A stretch of DNA of 64,000 bases from Cymbidium sinense (taxonomy: Eukaryota; Streptophyta; Magnoliopsida; Asparagales; Orchidaceae), in assembly GCA_021442155.1 (NCBI GenBank), contig CM038215.1, positions 1,636,976-1,700,975 of the forward strand. Reading direction: 5' to 3'. The position numbers and the translations under genes were made by a program. Positions within the stretch are counted from its first letter, which is position 1; each line of letters begins with the position of its first letter. Below are positions 43,981 through 55,363 of this stretch, piece by piece. Under the pieces are notes generated by a model. That model worked only from the letters and a program-made list of their open reading frames with translations, had not been told where the DNA came from and did no database searches.

Positions 43981-45011
43981 CGATATGGCTCTCAAAATAC
44001 CACTCAAAGCACAAATCTTGATGTCAACCCGATATGATTTTGAGTCAATCCGTCATCGATCAAGCACTTGAAATATCATTGGAATCTTTGGGACATCAAT
44101 TAAATCTCAAAATAGCTCTCAAATATGGAGTGTTTATAGTCGAATCGGCGTCTCGGCGGATCTAACGAGCCTAAGATCTCATAATTTGACTTCATTTGGT
44201 CATCCAAATGCTCAAAATACATCAAATGATCGAAGGAATCATCCTGAGCCGTCCGATCGAGGGGAGTGGTACGGGTTTTACATGAATTTACAAGAATGCC
44301 TCTCCTCCCATCTATAAATAGGCCTTCATTCCTCACATGAAGGGGATGCCAAGTGAAGAGGAGCTGAAACAAGTGAAGAAGAGGAGCCACCACTCGACGG
44401 TCGTCAACCACCACCGCCACCATCGGCCGATCCTGCCACTGCACACAAGCAAGGAAGAAGAGGAAGAGTCCAAGCAAGGAAGAAGAGGAAGAGAGAGCAA
44501 GGAAGAAGAGGAAGAGTCCAAGCAAGGAAGAAGAGGAAGAGCAGCAAGGAAGAAGAGGAAGAGTCCAAGCAAGGAAGAAAAGGAAGAGTCCGGCGGGAGG
44601 AAGAGGAAAAGCCAAGTGAGGAGGAGAGAGAGCTCTGCTTGAAGATCCTCCAAGCAAGATCGCAAACAAGATTGCACTCGCCGGCCATCAACCATCGCCA
44701 ATACCATCGTCACATTGTACCTGTATTCCGAGTTATCCCGCATCTCCACCATCGATAACAATTACAACGATCATTGTTACGCTTGTTATTCTCTCATATG
44801 CGATTCTGTAATCCTGTTATGAGATGATTTTGTACTCAAAACGATACATAGTGGAAGCTTTTAGCTAGCCGTGGTTTCCCCTCTTTTGAGGTTTTCCAGC
44901 GTTAAAATTGAGTGTCGTTCGTTCTAATTACCTGTATGTGTCTTTGGACTAATCGACAAGGCTAAGGCGTAAACTTTCACTCTACCGCGACTGGTTTTCT
45001 AGCACGCAACA
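43981..45011 (+). repeat. 3' LTR of the non-autonomous element
   Basis: Begins CGATATGGCTCTCAAAATAC (TG changed to CG) and ends CACGCAACA. It has a TATAAATA box at 44313 and the 24-bp repeat at about 44450-44600. Confidence 0.88.
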
Positions 45012-45016
45012 ATATC
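45012..45016. repeat. Target-site duplication of the non-autonomous LTR element, right
   Basis: ATATC, identical to 39322-39326. Confidence 0.85.
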
Positions 45017-45980
45017 TATTTTTTTTAGAATTTTTTTACATTAACATTGTCAAGCTTACGAAACTTTGAAAAAAAAAACAGTTCACGATTTTCTTTAACA
45101 CTAAAAACATATATAAGTAATAATAAAATGAATGTAATTAAGCATATATTTTGCGAAAGCGAATAGCTATTTAAAATAAAAGTTAGAGTTGAATTTTAAG
45201 AAAAGAATGCCTTAATTATATAATTGTCATATTATGATATTATTAATCTCTATTTTTTACTTCTTACATATATAATATATACCATATAATTCTTTCTTTA
45301 GCTAGTGTCATTTATTGTCTAACCACATATTTTCCCAATTAGCTCATGATTATGTGGTTGACTTGAAACGACTGGCAACTCTAGCTCCCTTGAGCTCCTT
45401 TGCTTAACTTATTCTTGCATGATTGGTCTTCTTGAAACGACTGGCAACTCCTAGGTAACTCCAACATGTGTGGTGTCGTCTCCTTAAAAGCCCAATGACC
45501 TTAGATAACTTCGTTTTCAATCTACCTCTTTCAACATGTCAATTAGCTCATTCCATTCTCTTAGCTTCTTCTCTTGAGAACTTAGCAATGATCTATCATT
45601 TATTGATTTCTTTGAAGTCGATTATATCAATAAATCAGCCCCTGGTGATCAACATGAACTAGAACCTCTTTAGGACATTCTTGATGGTCTAAGCTTAATG
45701 TCAGCAAAATTGACTTCTTATAGTCAACATCTCTTCTTAAGCTCAACCTTAGCAGCTAGTCAACCTTCTTATTTAGTGATTGACCAAATTTGTTCTTATT
45801 GTCATGAGAATTCTTAAGCATACCATTTGAGAAGTTGTGAGATAATACTTCTTCTAGCATTAACTATCTTATCAAGCCATTATAGAGGAGATGCATCATC
45901 TCTATAATTGTTCTTGCCATTACTATCAGATCTTTAGAGCACCCATCAATCAATCAACAGCTATCATCCAATAGTTGACA
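45017..45980. other. Intergenic DNA without a recognised gene
   Basis: AT-rich to about 45360, then mixed sequence with the duplicated word CTTGAAACGACTGGCAACTC (about 45363 and 45431). A 64-codon frame at 45468-45662 has no recognisable domain. Confidence 0.35.
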
Positions 45981-45984
45981 TATG

Positions 45985-46163
45985 ATATGCTCCCTTTACC
46001 CAGCGGCATTGGTGAGAGCGAGCTAGATCTCGTCGCGTTCGATTCCCCGATTCTAACGGGTGAAAAAAAAAAGTGCACGTGGCCGGGGTTCAGTCGCCCG
46101 AGATTAGTCGTCAAGTCATGCCAGATGGGTGAGACAGTAAATTCATTACCAAAAAAAAAAAAA
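45985..46163 (+). mobile_element. Candidate tRNA-derived SINE
   Basis: CAGCGGCATTGGTGAGAGCG (A-box region), followed about 25 bp later by GCGTTCGATTCC (B-box-like, near 46036), gives the tRNA-like head. A body of about 110 bp ends in a 13-A run at about 46151-46163. The 71-codon frame across it is not a gene. Target duplication was not found. Confidence 0.5.
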
Positions 46164-46870
46164 TCCTTCTTAAAATATTACGTAACATAATAAACTATCA
46201 CTTATTTAATGATTATAATTGTATATTGTTATAATTAAAGCTTAAATGTAATTTACTTAGGATAATTAATACTTATTGAATCAACAGTTTTAATTATGAT
46301 AATTATATGTTTGTTAAGTATGATTCCTTACCATTTAATCAAGAGAAGTAAAACTTAAAGAATTAAACAGACTTTTTTTTTTTCTATTTTTGCAAACAGA
46401 TAGAATTTTTTTCCGAAAAAAAAAAATCTATCTATCTATATTTATATTTCAAATAAAAAAAATTTAAAACATGAAATAAATTCAAACAAGTCTTCAGTAA
46501 TGATGCAAACGACAATTGTTTTTACCTAATCCCTCCACACATGTGCACATGCCGCCTCTCATCTAGCATCTATGGTCTCATTTTAGCACATTCCACCTAA
46601 CTCTCCTCCCCTCCAGTAGTTCGCCGTCAAACCCCCTCGCTCTCAAATCCCTAAATTCCACAGCTTTGGCACGTTCTCGCTACCTTCACCCTACCAAAAA
46701 TTCTGCATAATTTCGTCATTTTTTAGTAAATTCGTCAACACTAGTCGTCAATTTATCGCAACTAGTCGTCATATCGCGATTCTCCTCCTCTTTCTACGCT
46801 GCAGTTGCCGCGATACCAGCTACAACCGGTCGTTGTTGGCATTCCCTATATCCGGTAACCGTCCCATTTC
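46164..46870 (+). other. Upstream region of the S-adenosylmethionine synthetase gene
   Basis: AT-rich to about 46500, then CT-rich sequence with ACACATGTGCACATG (E-box-like, about 46537) and CTCCTCC pyrimidine patches near 46600 and 46780. No coding sequence is seen. Confidence 0.45.
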
Positions 46871-46878
46871 TATAAATT
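46871..46878 (+). promoter_or_regulatory. TATA box of the S-adenosylmethionine synthetase gene
   Basis: TATAAATT lies about 30 bp before the purine-rich likely transcription start (about 46900-46910) and about 90 bp before the leader intron. Confidence 0.6.
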
Positions 46879-46966
46879 TGGGATCTTGTCCTCAAGGGAG
46901 GAGAAATAAGAGAACAGGAGGCGTTTCGTCTTTCTCTTTTCAAGGTTTGAACAAACTCTCATTAAG

Positions 46967-47645
46967 GTGAGGAGGAATCCGATTTCAGCGTTTGATTCTC
47001 ATTTGTTTATTGATAGAAAATATATTTTTAAAATTTAAAAATTCATGGTTTTGTTCCCGTTCACAAATTCATTAATGAAGATGATAATAAAAACGATAAA
47101 ACGATTGAATTGAAATTTGCTTTCAGTATGTTTGTTTTCAGGGGAATTGGACAGGATACAAATGCATTTTATTTCACAACTTCATATTGGGTGTTTGGTT
47201 ATAATGTAGCTATTAGGTTTCATTTTCTCTTCCATTAACTTCAATCCAAACAGATCCTTTGCCTTGCTTGCTTACGGAGAACATTAATGAATTATCTTTT
47301 TAATATTTTTATTTAGTTGAAGAGAAAGAATTTTTATTTTCTGTAGGAGGGAGCATGAGAATCATAACTGCAATAAATTTTTTTTTTTTCTTCCAGTTTT
47401 TCACTATCATTGAGAAAGGAATTGTCAATGAAAAATATGAATTTGTTCATATGTTCTGGTCAAATACATTTACGTTGTGACTCTTTGTACCTATCAATTT
47501 GATAAATTTATAATTTTTAGAATATGTTTTCTAACTTCAAGCAACCAAATGAGCTCTTAGAGGCAGCATTACTTGATTGTTTTTCCCTCATATTGTACAC
47601 CTAGATACTCATTTTCATCTTTTTCATAACCTTTTGTTTGTTCAG
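46967..47645 (+). other. 5' UTR intron of the S-adenosylmethionine synthetase gene
   Basis: Donor ATTAAG|GTGAGG at 46967, pyrimidine-rich end TTTGTTTGTTCAG at 47645, then a 9-base exon part before the ATG. Plant S-adenosylmethionine synthetase genes typically have a single intron in the leader and none in the CDS. An alternative donor (CAAG|GTTTGA at 46945) cannot be excluded. Confidence 0.75.
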
Positions 47646-47654
47646 CTCTAAGAA

Positions 47655-48839
47655 ATGGCAGACACCTTCCTTTTCACCTCCGAATCTGTAAACGAGGGAC
47701 ACCCTGACAAGCTCTGTGATCAGATCTCCGATGCCATCCTTGACGCTTGTCTTGCCCAGGATCCTGAAAGCAAGGTTGCCTGTGAGACCTGCACCAAGAC
47801 CAACATGGTCATGGTCTTTGGTGAGATCACCACGAAGGCCACTGTTGACTACGAGAAGATCGTCCGTGACACCTGCCGCTCTATTGGCTTCACCTCTGAT
47901 GCTGTTGGCCTCGATGCAGATCACTGCAAAGTCCTTGTAAACATCGAGCAACAATCTCCTGACATTGCTCAGGGTGTTCATGGCCACTTCACCAAGCGCC
48001 CTGAGGAGATTGGTGCTGGTGATCAGGGACACATGTTTGGTTATGCCACAGATGAGACCCCTGAGTATATGCCTCTTAGCCATGTCCTTGCTACCAAGCT
48101 TGGCGCTCGCCTCACCGAGGTTCGTAAGAATGGGACATGTTCTTGGCTAAGGCCTGATGGAAAGACCCAAGTAACTGTCGAGTATCACAAGGAAAATGGC
48201 GCGATGATTCCGATCCGAGTCCATACAGTCCTCATCTCTACACAGCATGATGAGAGTGTTACAAATGATGAAATAGCTGCTGACTTGAAGGAGCATGTTA
48301 TCAAGCCTGTGATCCCTGAGCAGTATTTGGATGAGAAAACCATCTTTCATCTAAACCCATCTGGTCGTTTTGTCATCGGTGGACCTCACGGTGATGCCGG
48401 CCTTACTGGTAGGAAGATCATTATCGACACGTATGGTGGTTGGGGAGCACATGGTGGTGGTGCATTCTCTGGAAAGGACCCGACCAAAGTCGATCGTAGT
48501 GGCGCCTACATTGTGAGGCAGGCTGCAAAGAGCATTGTCGCCAACGGGCTTGCGAGGCGCTGCATTGTTCAGGTGTCATATGCCATTGGTGTGCCCGAGC
48601 CATTATCGGTGTTTGTCGATACATATGGTACCGGCAAGATTTCTGATAAGGAGATACTTGAGATTGTTAAGGAGAATTTTGATTTTAGACCTGGAATGAT
48701 CAGCATCAACCTTGATCTTAAGCGTGGTGGCAATGGGAGATTCTTGAAGACTGCTGCTTATGGCCATTTTGGAAGGGATGATCCTGACTTCACCTGGGAG
48801 GTTGCTAAGCCACTCAAATATGAGAAGTCAGCAGCTTGA
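47655..48839 (+). CDS. SAMS: S-adenosylmethionine synthetase (methionine adenosyltransferase)
   Basis: Cytosolic enzyme making S-adenosylmethionine, phosphate and diphosphate from methionine, ATP and water; the product feeds methylation, ethylene and polyamine synthesis. It has 394 residues, normal for plants (about 390-396), and is uninterrupted. It starts [20 protein letters not shown], with the N-terminal active-site segment GHPDK at residues 15-19. Signature 1, [15 protein letters not shown], is at 120-134. Signature 2, the glycine-rich loop GGGAFSGKD, is at 267-275 with the phosphate-binding lysine at 274. It ends [13 protein letters not shown]. The start is the first ATG after the leader intron. 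The CDS is much more GC-rich than its surroundings. All signature residues I can check are present. It is the only gene in the window that looks functional. Substrate and isoform number cannot be told from sequence alone. Confidence 0.98.
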   Translation: MADTFLFTSESVNEGHPDKLCDQISDAILDACLAQDPESKVACETCTKTNMVMVFGEITTKATVDYEKIVRDTCRSIGFTSDAVGLDADHCKVLVNIEQQSPDIAQGVHGHFTKRPEEIGAGDQGHMFGYATDETPEYMPLSHVLATKLGARLTEVRKNGTCSWLRPDGKTQVTVEYHKENGAMIPIRVHTVLISTQHDESVTNDEIAADLKEHVIKPVIPEQYLDEKTIFHLNPSGRFVIGGPHGDAGLTGRKIIIDTYGGWGAHGGGAFSGKDPTKVDRSGAYIVRQAAKSIVANGLARRCIVQVSYAIGVPEPLSVFVDTYGTGKISDKEILEIVKENFDFRPGMISINLDLKRGGNGRFLKTAAYGHFGRDDPDFTWEVAKPLKYEKSAA

Positions 48840-49150
48840 GTTTTGAGGAATGGAATTCTATTTTCATGGTGATAGGGGGGGAGCATTAATGTGGTATTCT
48901 CTGCTGGTTTCTCTTTTGTCTTCATTGTTATTACTCTTATGATTTTACAAAGTTCTCTGTTTTTTTTAAAAAAATTTGAAGCTGGCCTGAATGTTGAGGC
49001 TTGTTTATCTGTAACCTGGATAGATTGGGGGAGAGAAGACTGAAAAGTCTGCTAGTATTGAGTTACTGTAATGCTTAGTAATATTGGGTTATAGTAGAAA
49101 GAACTATTGTTTCTTTTATTCGCAATTTCTAATATAATTGTACTTGGTTC
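48840..49150 (+). other. Probable 3' UTR of the S-adenosylmethionine synthetase gene
   Basis: T-rich sequence after the TGA stop, with AATATAATT-type near-upstream elements around 49128. The exact cleavage site is not visible. Confidence 0.45.
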
Positions 49151-49596
49151 TGTTGTGGATTTTCGATTTGATCAATTTGGATTATGGAGCATTATAGACT
49201 CTAATGAATATAATTTTTTTATTGTTATGATCACTGTTAGTATGAAAATGAAAGGTTAATTGTATAATTAAAATTGTTTAGAAAAATTATATATTTTGAA
49301 CCAAACAAGTTTTTTGGAGCTTTATATTAACCCTTTTGTGAATTATTTTAATCAGAGTGTTTTAGACATAATGATTTATTTTATAACTATTTCTCCTAAA
49401 TTTATGAAATTCTGATTTAAAAAGTATAAAATAGTTTATATAAATTTTATGATTAAAATAATAATTTATTAACTTACAAATTTATCTTGCCCTTCATCAA
49501 GGATCCATTGACCATCATTCCTCCATGTACCCGGATAGAGAGAGAGAGGAGAAGAGAAAAGTGAGATTTGAGGTCATAGAGCTTATTTTTTTTAGA
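49151..49596. other. AT-rich intergenic stretch
   Basis: No gene. A short GA run (AGAGAGAGAGG) lies near 49540. Confidence 0.4.
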
Positions 49597-49832
49597 AATA
49601 TTTACATACATATCATACAGTTTTTATGTATTTACATATCTAACACTTAAAGTTAAATATTTATTTATCTAATATTTTCCTATGTTTAAAAAGGTAAATC
49701 ACTTTTAAAAAATGAGTGATGATATAATTTTGATGTGATATTGAATATCAAGGTGTTATATATAAAAAAAATTAAAGTTTAAGTATTAGATATATAAATA
49801 CATAAGAATTGTGTGGTATGTATGTAAATGCC
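49597..49832. mobile_element. MITE, family X, copy 2 (~236 bp)
   Basis: The left end ATTTACATACATATCATACA, then TTATGTATTTACATATCTAA, is repeated inverted at the right end (…TTAGATATATAAATACATAA, then GTGTGGTATGTATGTAAAT). The terminal repeats are about 60 bp. The same ends occur at 37979-38194. Confidence 0.75.
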
Positions 49833-49990
49833 ACTTTTTTCTATTGGGCCATTTAAAATAATTAATTAGCTAGAAATAAGTTATTGTTATCCTACTTAAA
49901 TTTAAATGATTTAAATTTTTATTAAATATTTACATCTAATTTAAATAAATTTTATAAAAATTGAAATATCTCAACACCCAAGTAATTTTA

Positions 49991-49995
49991 GTATA
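49991..49995. repeat. Target-site duplication of the copia element, left
   Basis: GTATA before TGTTGGCTTA; the same five bases follow the last LTR at 61235-61239. Confidence 0.82.
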
Positions 49996-52094
49996 TGTTG
50001 GCTTAATTAGCCTCATGTTCAATTTGATTAATTTTGATGATAACAAAAATGCTTGGATATTCTAATGAATATTTTTATGTGTTTTATATATCAATTCTAA
50101 TTACATATCCAATACACATTGTTAGAAGAAATTGAAAAAGAATAAAAGAATGAAAGGGATAATGTGAAGCTCATGATTTTAGGTTATATGACTATTCATA
50201 TGAGTTCTTTGGCATGAATCAATTTGCTCACAACCTAACATACTATTTTAATGAGGTTAATTTATATAAATCTTTATTTAATTAACATTCAATTATATAT
50301 TTTTTTTCTACATAACAATAAAATTGTCAAAGTAATAAATGATCATAACTATTAAGTATAATTATTTTATTTACTTAATATAATTAGGTATTTTAATTTA
50401 ATTTGTTGGTTATATGATAACTAACATATTTATGATTATATATAAATTATATCATAATTTTTAAATGTCACATGTCATTAACAAAAATATATAAAATTTT
50501 GTATTTTAGCCAAAGTCATTGTTTAATCAAAGAATTCATCTGATTTTATCTCCATCTGATTCCTTGGATTTTTTTCCTTTAAAATAAGTGGTTACATGAC
50601 CCACTTTGCATTAAAATTGAATTTATTATGATTTTTTAAACATTACCGATTTTAATAATGGATGCATGCTACATGCTTTGAATATATTAAGAGCTACATT
50701 TGATTACTTTTGACTTTCCCATGTGAATAGCCGAATTTTTTTGCTGCTAAATTTAATATTTGTTTAATATAAATTATATTTTATTGAATATTAAATTATC
50801 ACATGATAGCATGAGGTTTGTATAATATATTTCTTTGAAATAATTTTTTAAATGACCTTCTTGCCTATAAATAGCCCTCATTCTCTTCATGAAAGCATCC
50901 CTCATTCAAAATTCAAAATCTCTCCAACAAATCTAAGAGAAAATCTCTTAAATGTTCCTTCCAAGTGTTCTCCAAATATTGCAAGATCAAATCCTTGGTT
51001 TGGAAGCTTCAACATCTTCAACGAAGCAAGCCTTTTTAAATTACTTGAGTTTATTTTCTTGATCTTAATACTTCTTAGTTGTGCATGCTATTTTCACCAT
51101 CCATTTCTTCTTTCTAATTTATACTTTTTGGTGGATTAGTCTTTGAACATTGGTTTTCACATCAACGCTTCTCAATCATTTTTTTTGTGAAAAACTCTTG
51201 TGATAATTTGTAGGATCTATTTCAACTTCTGAAATTTTTAGCTTCCTACAAATTTCTTTTGGTTTCTTGAAATATTTCTTCTTTGGTCTTATTTTGAAAG
51301 ATCATTTATTCTTAGATCTATTTTAGAAGTATATTTTAAGCATTTTAAAATAAATTATTGTGCTGAAATTATTTTCATATTTGCTAGATCTCTCTTTTTA
51401 ATTGAAAGCTTACTAGCCAATACTTATTTTGTTATTTTGTGATCATTAGCATTAATTGAAAGAATCTTTTTGGTTAAAATAAATTACTCCTTGCTGAAAT
51501 TTATTTTATTATGAAAAAGAATATTGTGAATTTATTTTAAAATTATTTTGTATTATTCTACAAATTATAATAACATAAACATCCTAGTAAGATCACTTTA
51601 AGATATTTATTTTTATTAAGTGAGCATTTTGCCTTGCCAAATTTTTGAAGTTGTAAAGTGATCATTTATAAGTTGTGAGATCACTTTTGAATTTGATTGC
51701 TTGGTATATTTGTGAGAGATTTACTTTATCAAAATTTATTATTTTGTATTTTTTTGTTGTAAAATTTATTTTGGGGTTGTACCTCTTTGTAGGAGAGTAC
51801 ATATTGTTAGGGTTGTACTCGCCTTATAGGAGTACTTTTGTAAACCATTTTTCATTTAGTGGATTCCTCGGGGTGGCTAGCGTGGGTGGGTTTGGGGTTT
51901 GGCGAATCACGTAAAAATCGTGTGCCTCTTGTCTCTATTTTCTTTATTGTATTTTTATTTTTGCTGCATTTAGAATTATATCTTATCATTATAAAATCAA
52001 AATCTAATTTTATATTTAAAAATTAAAATTTAAGTTTTAAAATTTTTAATATTACCCAATTCACTCCCTCTCTTGGGTGCTATAGTGTCTCACA
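49996..52094 (+). repeat. LTR 1 of the copia element
   Basis: Begins TGTTGGCTTAATTAGCCTCA and ends GCTATAGTGTCTCACA. A TATAAATAG box lies at 50866. The open frames inside (50852-51139, 51675-51914) are within the transcribed LTR and show no domain. Confidence 0.92.
50866..50873 (+). promoter_or_regulatory. TATA box in copia LTR 1
   Basis: TATAAATA, conserved in LTR 2 (57894) and LTR 3 (60060), followed by CCCTCATTCTCTTCATGAAA in all three. Confidence 0.7.
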
Positions 52095-52095
52095 A

Positions 52096-52110
52096 TTGGT
52101 ATCAAAGCCT
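52096..52110 (+). promoter_or_regulatory. Primer-binding site, initiator tRNA-Met type
   Basis: TTGGTATCAAAGCC directly follows the LTR end. The known copia site is TGGTATCAGAGC, so there is one mismatch (A for G). Confidence 0.85.
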
Positions 52111-52154
52111 AGGCTCTTTTATTGGCTTAACATCCAAGAGTAAATCTAATCACT

Positions 52155-53830
52155 ATGACACAAGGTTTCACAAAGGGTTCATTACCGGAGGGACAATCCA
52201 CTCATAGACCTCCACTTTTAGATAGTGTACCATTTGATTATTGGAAAAATAGAATTAGTACATTCTTAAGAGGTCAAGATGCAGCATGTGGTATATGTTG
52301 ACACATCAATATCATACACCCATAGAAGTAAATGGCATTAAAGTAGAAAAACCTTTTGAGGAATGGTTTATACGAAGAACTTGATGAATTAAATGCTTGG
52401 GGCTTGTAATACTTTACATTATGCTTTATTACCGATGATTACATGAAAATTTCTATGTTAAGTACAAAAAGAAATATGGGATAAACTTATTATAACTTAT
52501 GAAGGAACTAGTGAAGTTAGAGATGCTCACATAAATAGACTTGTTCATGATTATGAGTTATTTCATATGTCTCCTTCAATCTATTTCGATATGTATACTA
52601 GATTTATGAAAATAATTAACACATTACATTCTCTTGGAAAACATATAGGAATCAAGACTTAGTTTATAAGATTCTTAGATGTCTTCCAAAAGAATGGAAA
52701 GCTAAAGTAATAGCTATTAGTGAAGCTAAAGATTTATCTACTTATCCACTTGATCAGTTTTTGGGATCTTTGATAGCACATGAACAGGTTATTGCTCAAA
52801 GGGATAAGATAGATAACTCGAAAGGAGAAGGAGAAAGGAAAAGCCATTGCACTACAAGTTGATGATAGTGATGAGCATAACACCTCAAGCTCGGATGGTG
52901 ATTGTGATGAGGTGGTCATGCTTTCTAAAAGGCTTGGGAACTTGCTAAGGAAGAAGAATCAAAGGTATAAAAATCTAAAATTATAAATTTCAAACTAAGA
53001 AATTTCCTACAGTGAAGGGATCATTTGCTATCATTGTAAAAGCGGACACATAAGAGGTGATTGTCCAACTTGTTGAATCAAAGAAAAAGAAATTGATGTA
53101 AACAAAAGAAAAAATATGAAGGAGAAAAAGTACCATAAGAAGAAGAAGATAGCTTTATGGGCCAATCCACATTCAAATGAATCAAGTACTAGCTCATCGG
53201 ATGAAGAGGTCAACGTATGTCTTATGGCAAATGGAGAATCTGACTTAGATTCTCAAGAGGTATGTAATGACATATCTTATGATGAATTAGATGACGCTTT
53301 TAATGATTTATTTATTGAATATAAAAAAAAAAGAAAATACAAAACCTTAGAAAAGAACATAAAAATTTAGATATGCATTTTTGTGATTTAAAAATGAATG
53401 TGATAATTTAAAAAGTAAAAATACTTCTTTATTAAATTGTTCCTTAGTTGTAGGTAAACTTGAAAGAGAGAATATCTTATTAAAAGAAAGATTAGAATTA
53501 TGTTTAAAATCACAAGTTCATTATAATACTACATCAAGAAAAACATTTAATAAAAATTATTTGCATCATACACATCCCACTCATATACCTTATAATTATC
53601 ATTCTAAATCATATGCAAACACTAATGTTTGGTGCAACTATTGCAATAAAAAAGGGCATATTTCATTTGATTGATATGCACGTAAAATATAAAATACTAA
53701 GCAATCATCTTATGTATGGGTACCAAAAGGTACAAGCACTACACAAACCATGCATGCTAAATATCTTACTTCAAATTTAGAATGTGGACCCAAACATGTT
53801 TGGGTTCCAAAAGTTAACATGTGAGTTTAT
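52155..53830 (+). pseudogene. Broken copia gag with two zinc knuckles
   Basis: The ATG at 52155 starts MTQGFTKGSLPEGQSTHRPP and reaches DYWKNRISTFLRGQD, the usual start of copia gag, before a stop near 52300. Later pieces in changing frames match the capsid region (around 52440-52780, including YKILRCLPKEWKAKVIAISE-like codons). The first zinc knuckle at 53026-53064 reads CYHCKSGHIRGDC, with only three residues between the second C and the H where four are normal. The second knuckle (about 53630-53672) reads WCNYCNKKGHISFD and then a stop where the last cysteine is expected. A charged spacer (53116-53370) lies between them. Gag would form the particle and bind RNA; here it is inactive. Confidence 0.82.
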
Positions 53831-53861
53831 TTTGTAGGAATGCCTTCAAAGCAAAATCAAA

Positions 53862-54340
53862 GAAGGCATGTGGTACTTGGACTGGATGTTCAAGACATAT
53901 GACGGAGATAAAGATAAATTCACAACTTTAGAATCAAGTGATGGAGGATTTGTTACATATGGAGATAATGCGAAGGGAAAAACCATTGGCATTGGTTCTA
54001 TTTGTAAGAATTCTATCACTTTAGATAAAGTTTTTCTATTAGAAGGATTAAAACATAATTTAATTTCTATTAGTCAATTATGTGATAAAGGTTTGAATGT
54101 AGTATTCCATGCATCATATTGCATTATAAAAAATAATGAAAATGTTTTGCTAGTAGGGAAAAGATACAAAAATATTTATGTCATTGATTTAGATAGCTTT
54201 CATGATGTAAATTTAAACTTACTTTGTTTTAAAAGCACTCATGATGATATATGGTTATGGCATAGGAGACTATGTCATATTAACATGCACACACTTAATA
54301 AAATTGCTAAACTTGATTTAGTAGTTGGTTTTGCCTAAAT
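53862..54340 (+). pseudogene. Broken copia protease and pre-integrase region
   Basis: The frame at 53868-54338 opens MWYLD and then FTTLESSDGGFVTYGDNAKG, the segment that follows the aspartic-protease site in copia elements. The expected D-S-G-C-S-R-H-M-T segment is visible only by changing frame (GCSRHMT at about 53886-53906), so the catalytic triplet is disrupted by two small deletions. It continues with LLEGLKHNLISISQLCDKGL and WLWHRRLCHINMHTLNKI, the pre-integrase zinc-binding start with its histidines. Protease would cut the polyprotein. Non-functional. Confidence 0.83.
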
Positions 54341-55070
54341 TAAATTTTCATTCAAACTATGTTTGTGATGCATGTATTCATGGTAAACATTCTAGAAGCT
54401 CGTTTAAAAGTAAAATATTGTTTCTACTTCTAGACCTCTAGAATTATTGCACATGGATTTATTTGGTCCAATTAACACCAGCTTAGGTGGAAAAATTATG
54501 GTTTTGTGATTGTTGATGATTTCTCTAGATATACTTGGACTTTATTTGTAACTTACAAGGATGATGTTTTGGTGAGTTTAAAAGTTTTCTAAATATATTC
54601 AAAGAGAACAAGGCCTTTTGATTAATAGGGTTCAAAGCATCATGGTGGCGAAAATAAATTATTTGAGGATTATTATGATGAACATGGGATTAGACATAAT
54701 TTTTTGCACTAGAACTCCCCAACAAAATGGAGTAGTAGAGAGAAAAATAGAATATTAATTGAATTAAGTAGATCTATGCTTGATGAGTATAAATTGCCAA
54801 AATATTTTTTAAGCGATATCTCTTGCATGTTATGTGATGAATAGGATCTATTTTTGACCAATTTTAAAGAAGACACCCTATGAATTGTTTTTTTGGAAAG
54901 AAGCCTAAGATTGAACACTTTCATGTATTTGGATGTAAATGCTTTATTTTGAATAATGGAAAAGATCATTTAGGTAAGTTTGATTGCAAATCAGATGATG
55001 GTATTTTCTTAGGATACTCTCTTTCTAGTAGAGCTTATAGAGTTTTCAATAAAAAAAAATGATTGTAGAA
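54341..55070 (+). pseudogene. Broken copia integrase
   Basis: After a shift the reading continues with the two cysteines of the HHCC finger (CDACIHGKHSRSSF, about 54366). Next are LLHMDLFGPI with the first catalytic aspartate and FVIVDDFSRYTWT, then near 54710-54740 TPQQNGVVERK with the catalytic glutamate. The C-terminal part (54880-55062) is open and reads FFGKKPKIEHFHVFGCKCFI and DGIFLGYSLSSRAYRVFN, a segment diagnostic of copia integrase. Stops and shifts occur at about 54335, 54575, 54640, 54755 and 54815. Integrase would have inserted the element DNA; it is inactive. Confidence 0.84.
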
Positions 55071-55363
55071 GAATCAATACATGTTATTTTTTGATGAAAA
55101 TTTAAGATCCTATTAGAAATGAAGTGATTGATGAAGAGATTGATAATTTTAAGAAAATATCTTTAGAAGATAATATGGATGATTCATTACCTAAAGAATG
55201 GAAATATAATAAAAATCATCCAAAGGAACTACTTATAGGAGATCCTTCAAAAGGAGTTATGACTAGAAGACATAGTAGAGAAGTTGTAGATCATTCAACA
55301 TTTTATCGAGGTTGAATCTAAAAATTTAGAAGAAGCATTAAATGATAATTTTGGATTATTGCT

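Larger units (their letters stand above)
39327..45011 (+). mobile_element. Non-autonomous LTR retrotransposon with GC-rich repeat interior (LARD-like)
   Basis: Two LTRs of about 1.0 kb (39327-40340 and 43981-45011) surround about 3.6 kb of internal DNA, flanked by ATATC. A primer-binding-like site follows the 5' LTR. No gag, protease, integrase or polymerase motif is present in any frame. The interior is built of GC-rich tandem repeats. It must have depended on proteins of another element. The LTRs are close copies apart from many short indels, suggesting recent insertion. Confidence 0.88.

Noticed and set aside
47601..48083. 160-codon minus-strand frame opposite the synthetase CDS
   Set aside because: It is the mirror of a conserved, GC-rich coding sequence; no domain of its own, and the + frame is certain.
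50852..51139. 95-codon frame after a TATA box
   Set aside because: Lies within copia LTR 1; the equivalent frames in LTR 2 and LTR 3 are broken.
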